Assembly: GCA_903916355.1 (NCBI GenBank)
Contig: CAIWWN010000259.1
Coordinates: forward strand, 1-33,536
Reading direction: 5' to 3'
DNA from: an uncultured Burkholderiales bacterium
GTDB lineage: Bacteria; Pseudomonadota; Gammaproteobacteria; Burkholderiales; Burkholderiaceae_C
Length of the DNA stretch: 33,536 nt
Of the stretch, positions 33,427 to 33,536 are shown piece after piece. Numbering within the stretch: the stretch's first letter is position 1; each line of letters begins with the position of its first letter. Under the pieces are notes generated by a model. The model did no database searches and was not told the DNA's origin. It saw nothing but the letters and a program-made list of their open reading frames with translations. Both the position numbers and the translations under genes were made by a program.

Positions 33427-33536
33427 ATGGATGCCTCCCTGCCTACGGGCACGGAAACAAGACTGCTGAATGCTGATGGCATGAGCTGCCGCCTGTCAGG
33501 ACGAGAGACTTCGAGTAATCGGGGTGGATCCTCTGA
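33427..33536 (+). CDS. Start of an unidentified gene, cut by the window end
   Basis: The frame is open for 36 codons from ATG 33427 to the window end and begins MDASLPTGTETRLLNADGM, continuing with Ser, Arg and Gly rich sequence. It has a convincing AGGAG ribosome site and a TACAAT box upstream. I do not recognise the protein. It could instead be a short leader peptide or an untranslated leader for a gene further on. The start faces away from the DUF455 gene. Confidence 0.4.
   Translation, partial: MDASLPTGTETRLLNADGMSCRLSGRETSSNRGGSS

Overview
The window looks like chromosomal DNA of a betaproteobacterium of the order Burkholderiales, most likely family Comamonadaceae (Limnohabitans/Rhodoferax-like). 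The evidence is the nuo gene order ending in a DUF2818 gene, the mutL-MFS-miaA and amiC-tsaE-queG neighbourhoods, a Bug-type tripartite tricarboxylate transporter binding protein, and moderately GC-rich DNA with many TTG/CTG leucine codons. The genus is inferred from remembered family resemblance, not from a search.

Layout. (1) 1-10531 carries the distal part of a complex I operon, nuoF (5' end cut off) to nuoN. The strand continues with tightly packed genes for a DUF2818 membrane protein, a NUDIX hydrolase and a DUF1178 zinc-ribbon-like protein, to 12026. (2) 12043-12676 holds a 47-residue Lys/Pro-rich protein on the minus strand and a divergent arfB-like ribosome-rescue gene. (3) 12677-13077 is gene-poor and ends in two inverted repeats at the start of an iclR-type regulator. 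(4) 13078-18907 is a compact same-strand unit: IclR regulator, polar amino acid ABC transporter (binding protein, permease, ATPase), HutD, HutF and HutG. HutF and HutG convert formiminoglutamate to N-formylglutamate and then to glutamate plus formate; hutH, hutU and hutI are not in the window. (5) 18984-21527 has a 66-residue protein with a degenerate CDGSH-like motif, a DUF1330 protein and a lipoprotein alkyl/aryl sulfatase. (6) 21529-25780 on the minus strand is mutL, a Bcr/CflA MFS exporter and miaA, overlapping by 1 to 4 bases. (7) 25833-30470 holds dedA (+), amiC and tsaE (-), queG (+) and an AEC transporter (-). (8) 30565-32435 holds a Bug binding protein overlapping xerD by one base. 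(9) A REPIN-like inverted repeat, a DUF455 ferritin-like gene (-) and the start of an unidentified gene (+) close the window.

How it works together. The nuo block encodes proton-pumping NADH:quinone oxidoreductase. The hut-like block could import a histidine-derived compound and complete its degradation to glutamate. Most of the rest is housekeeping: mismatch repair, tRNA modification (MiaA, QueG, TsaE), ribosome rescue, cell separation and chromosome-dimer resolution.

The most interesting signals are the partial hut operon under an IclR regulator with its own paired operator-like repeats, four genes with a -10-like hexamer exactly 6 bases before the start codon (possible leaderless mRNAs), the REPIN-like repeat, a GC-rich repeat that seems to carry the nuoL ribosome binding site in a stem, and the degenerate CDGSH-like small protein. 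No rRNA, tRNA, CRISPR array or intact insertion sequence was seen.
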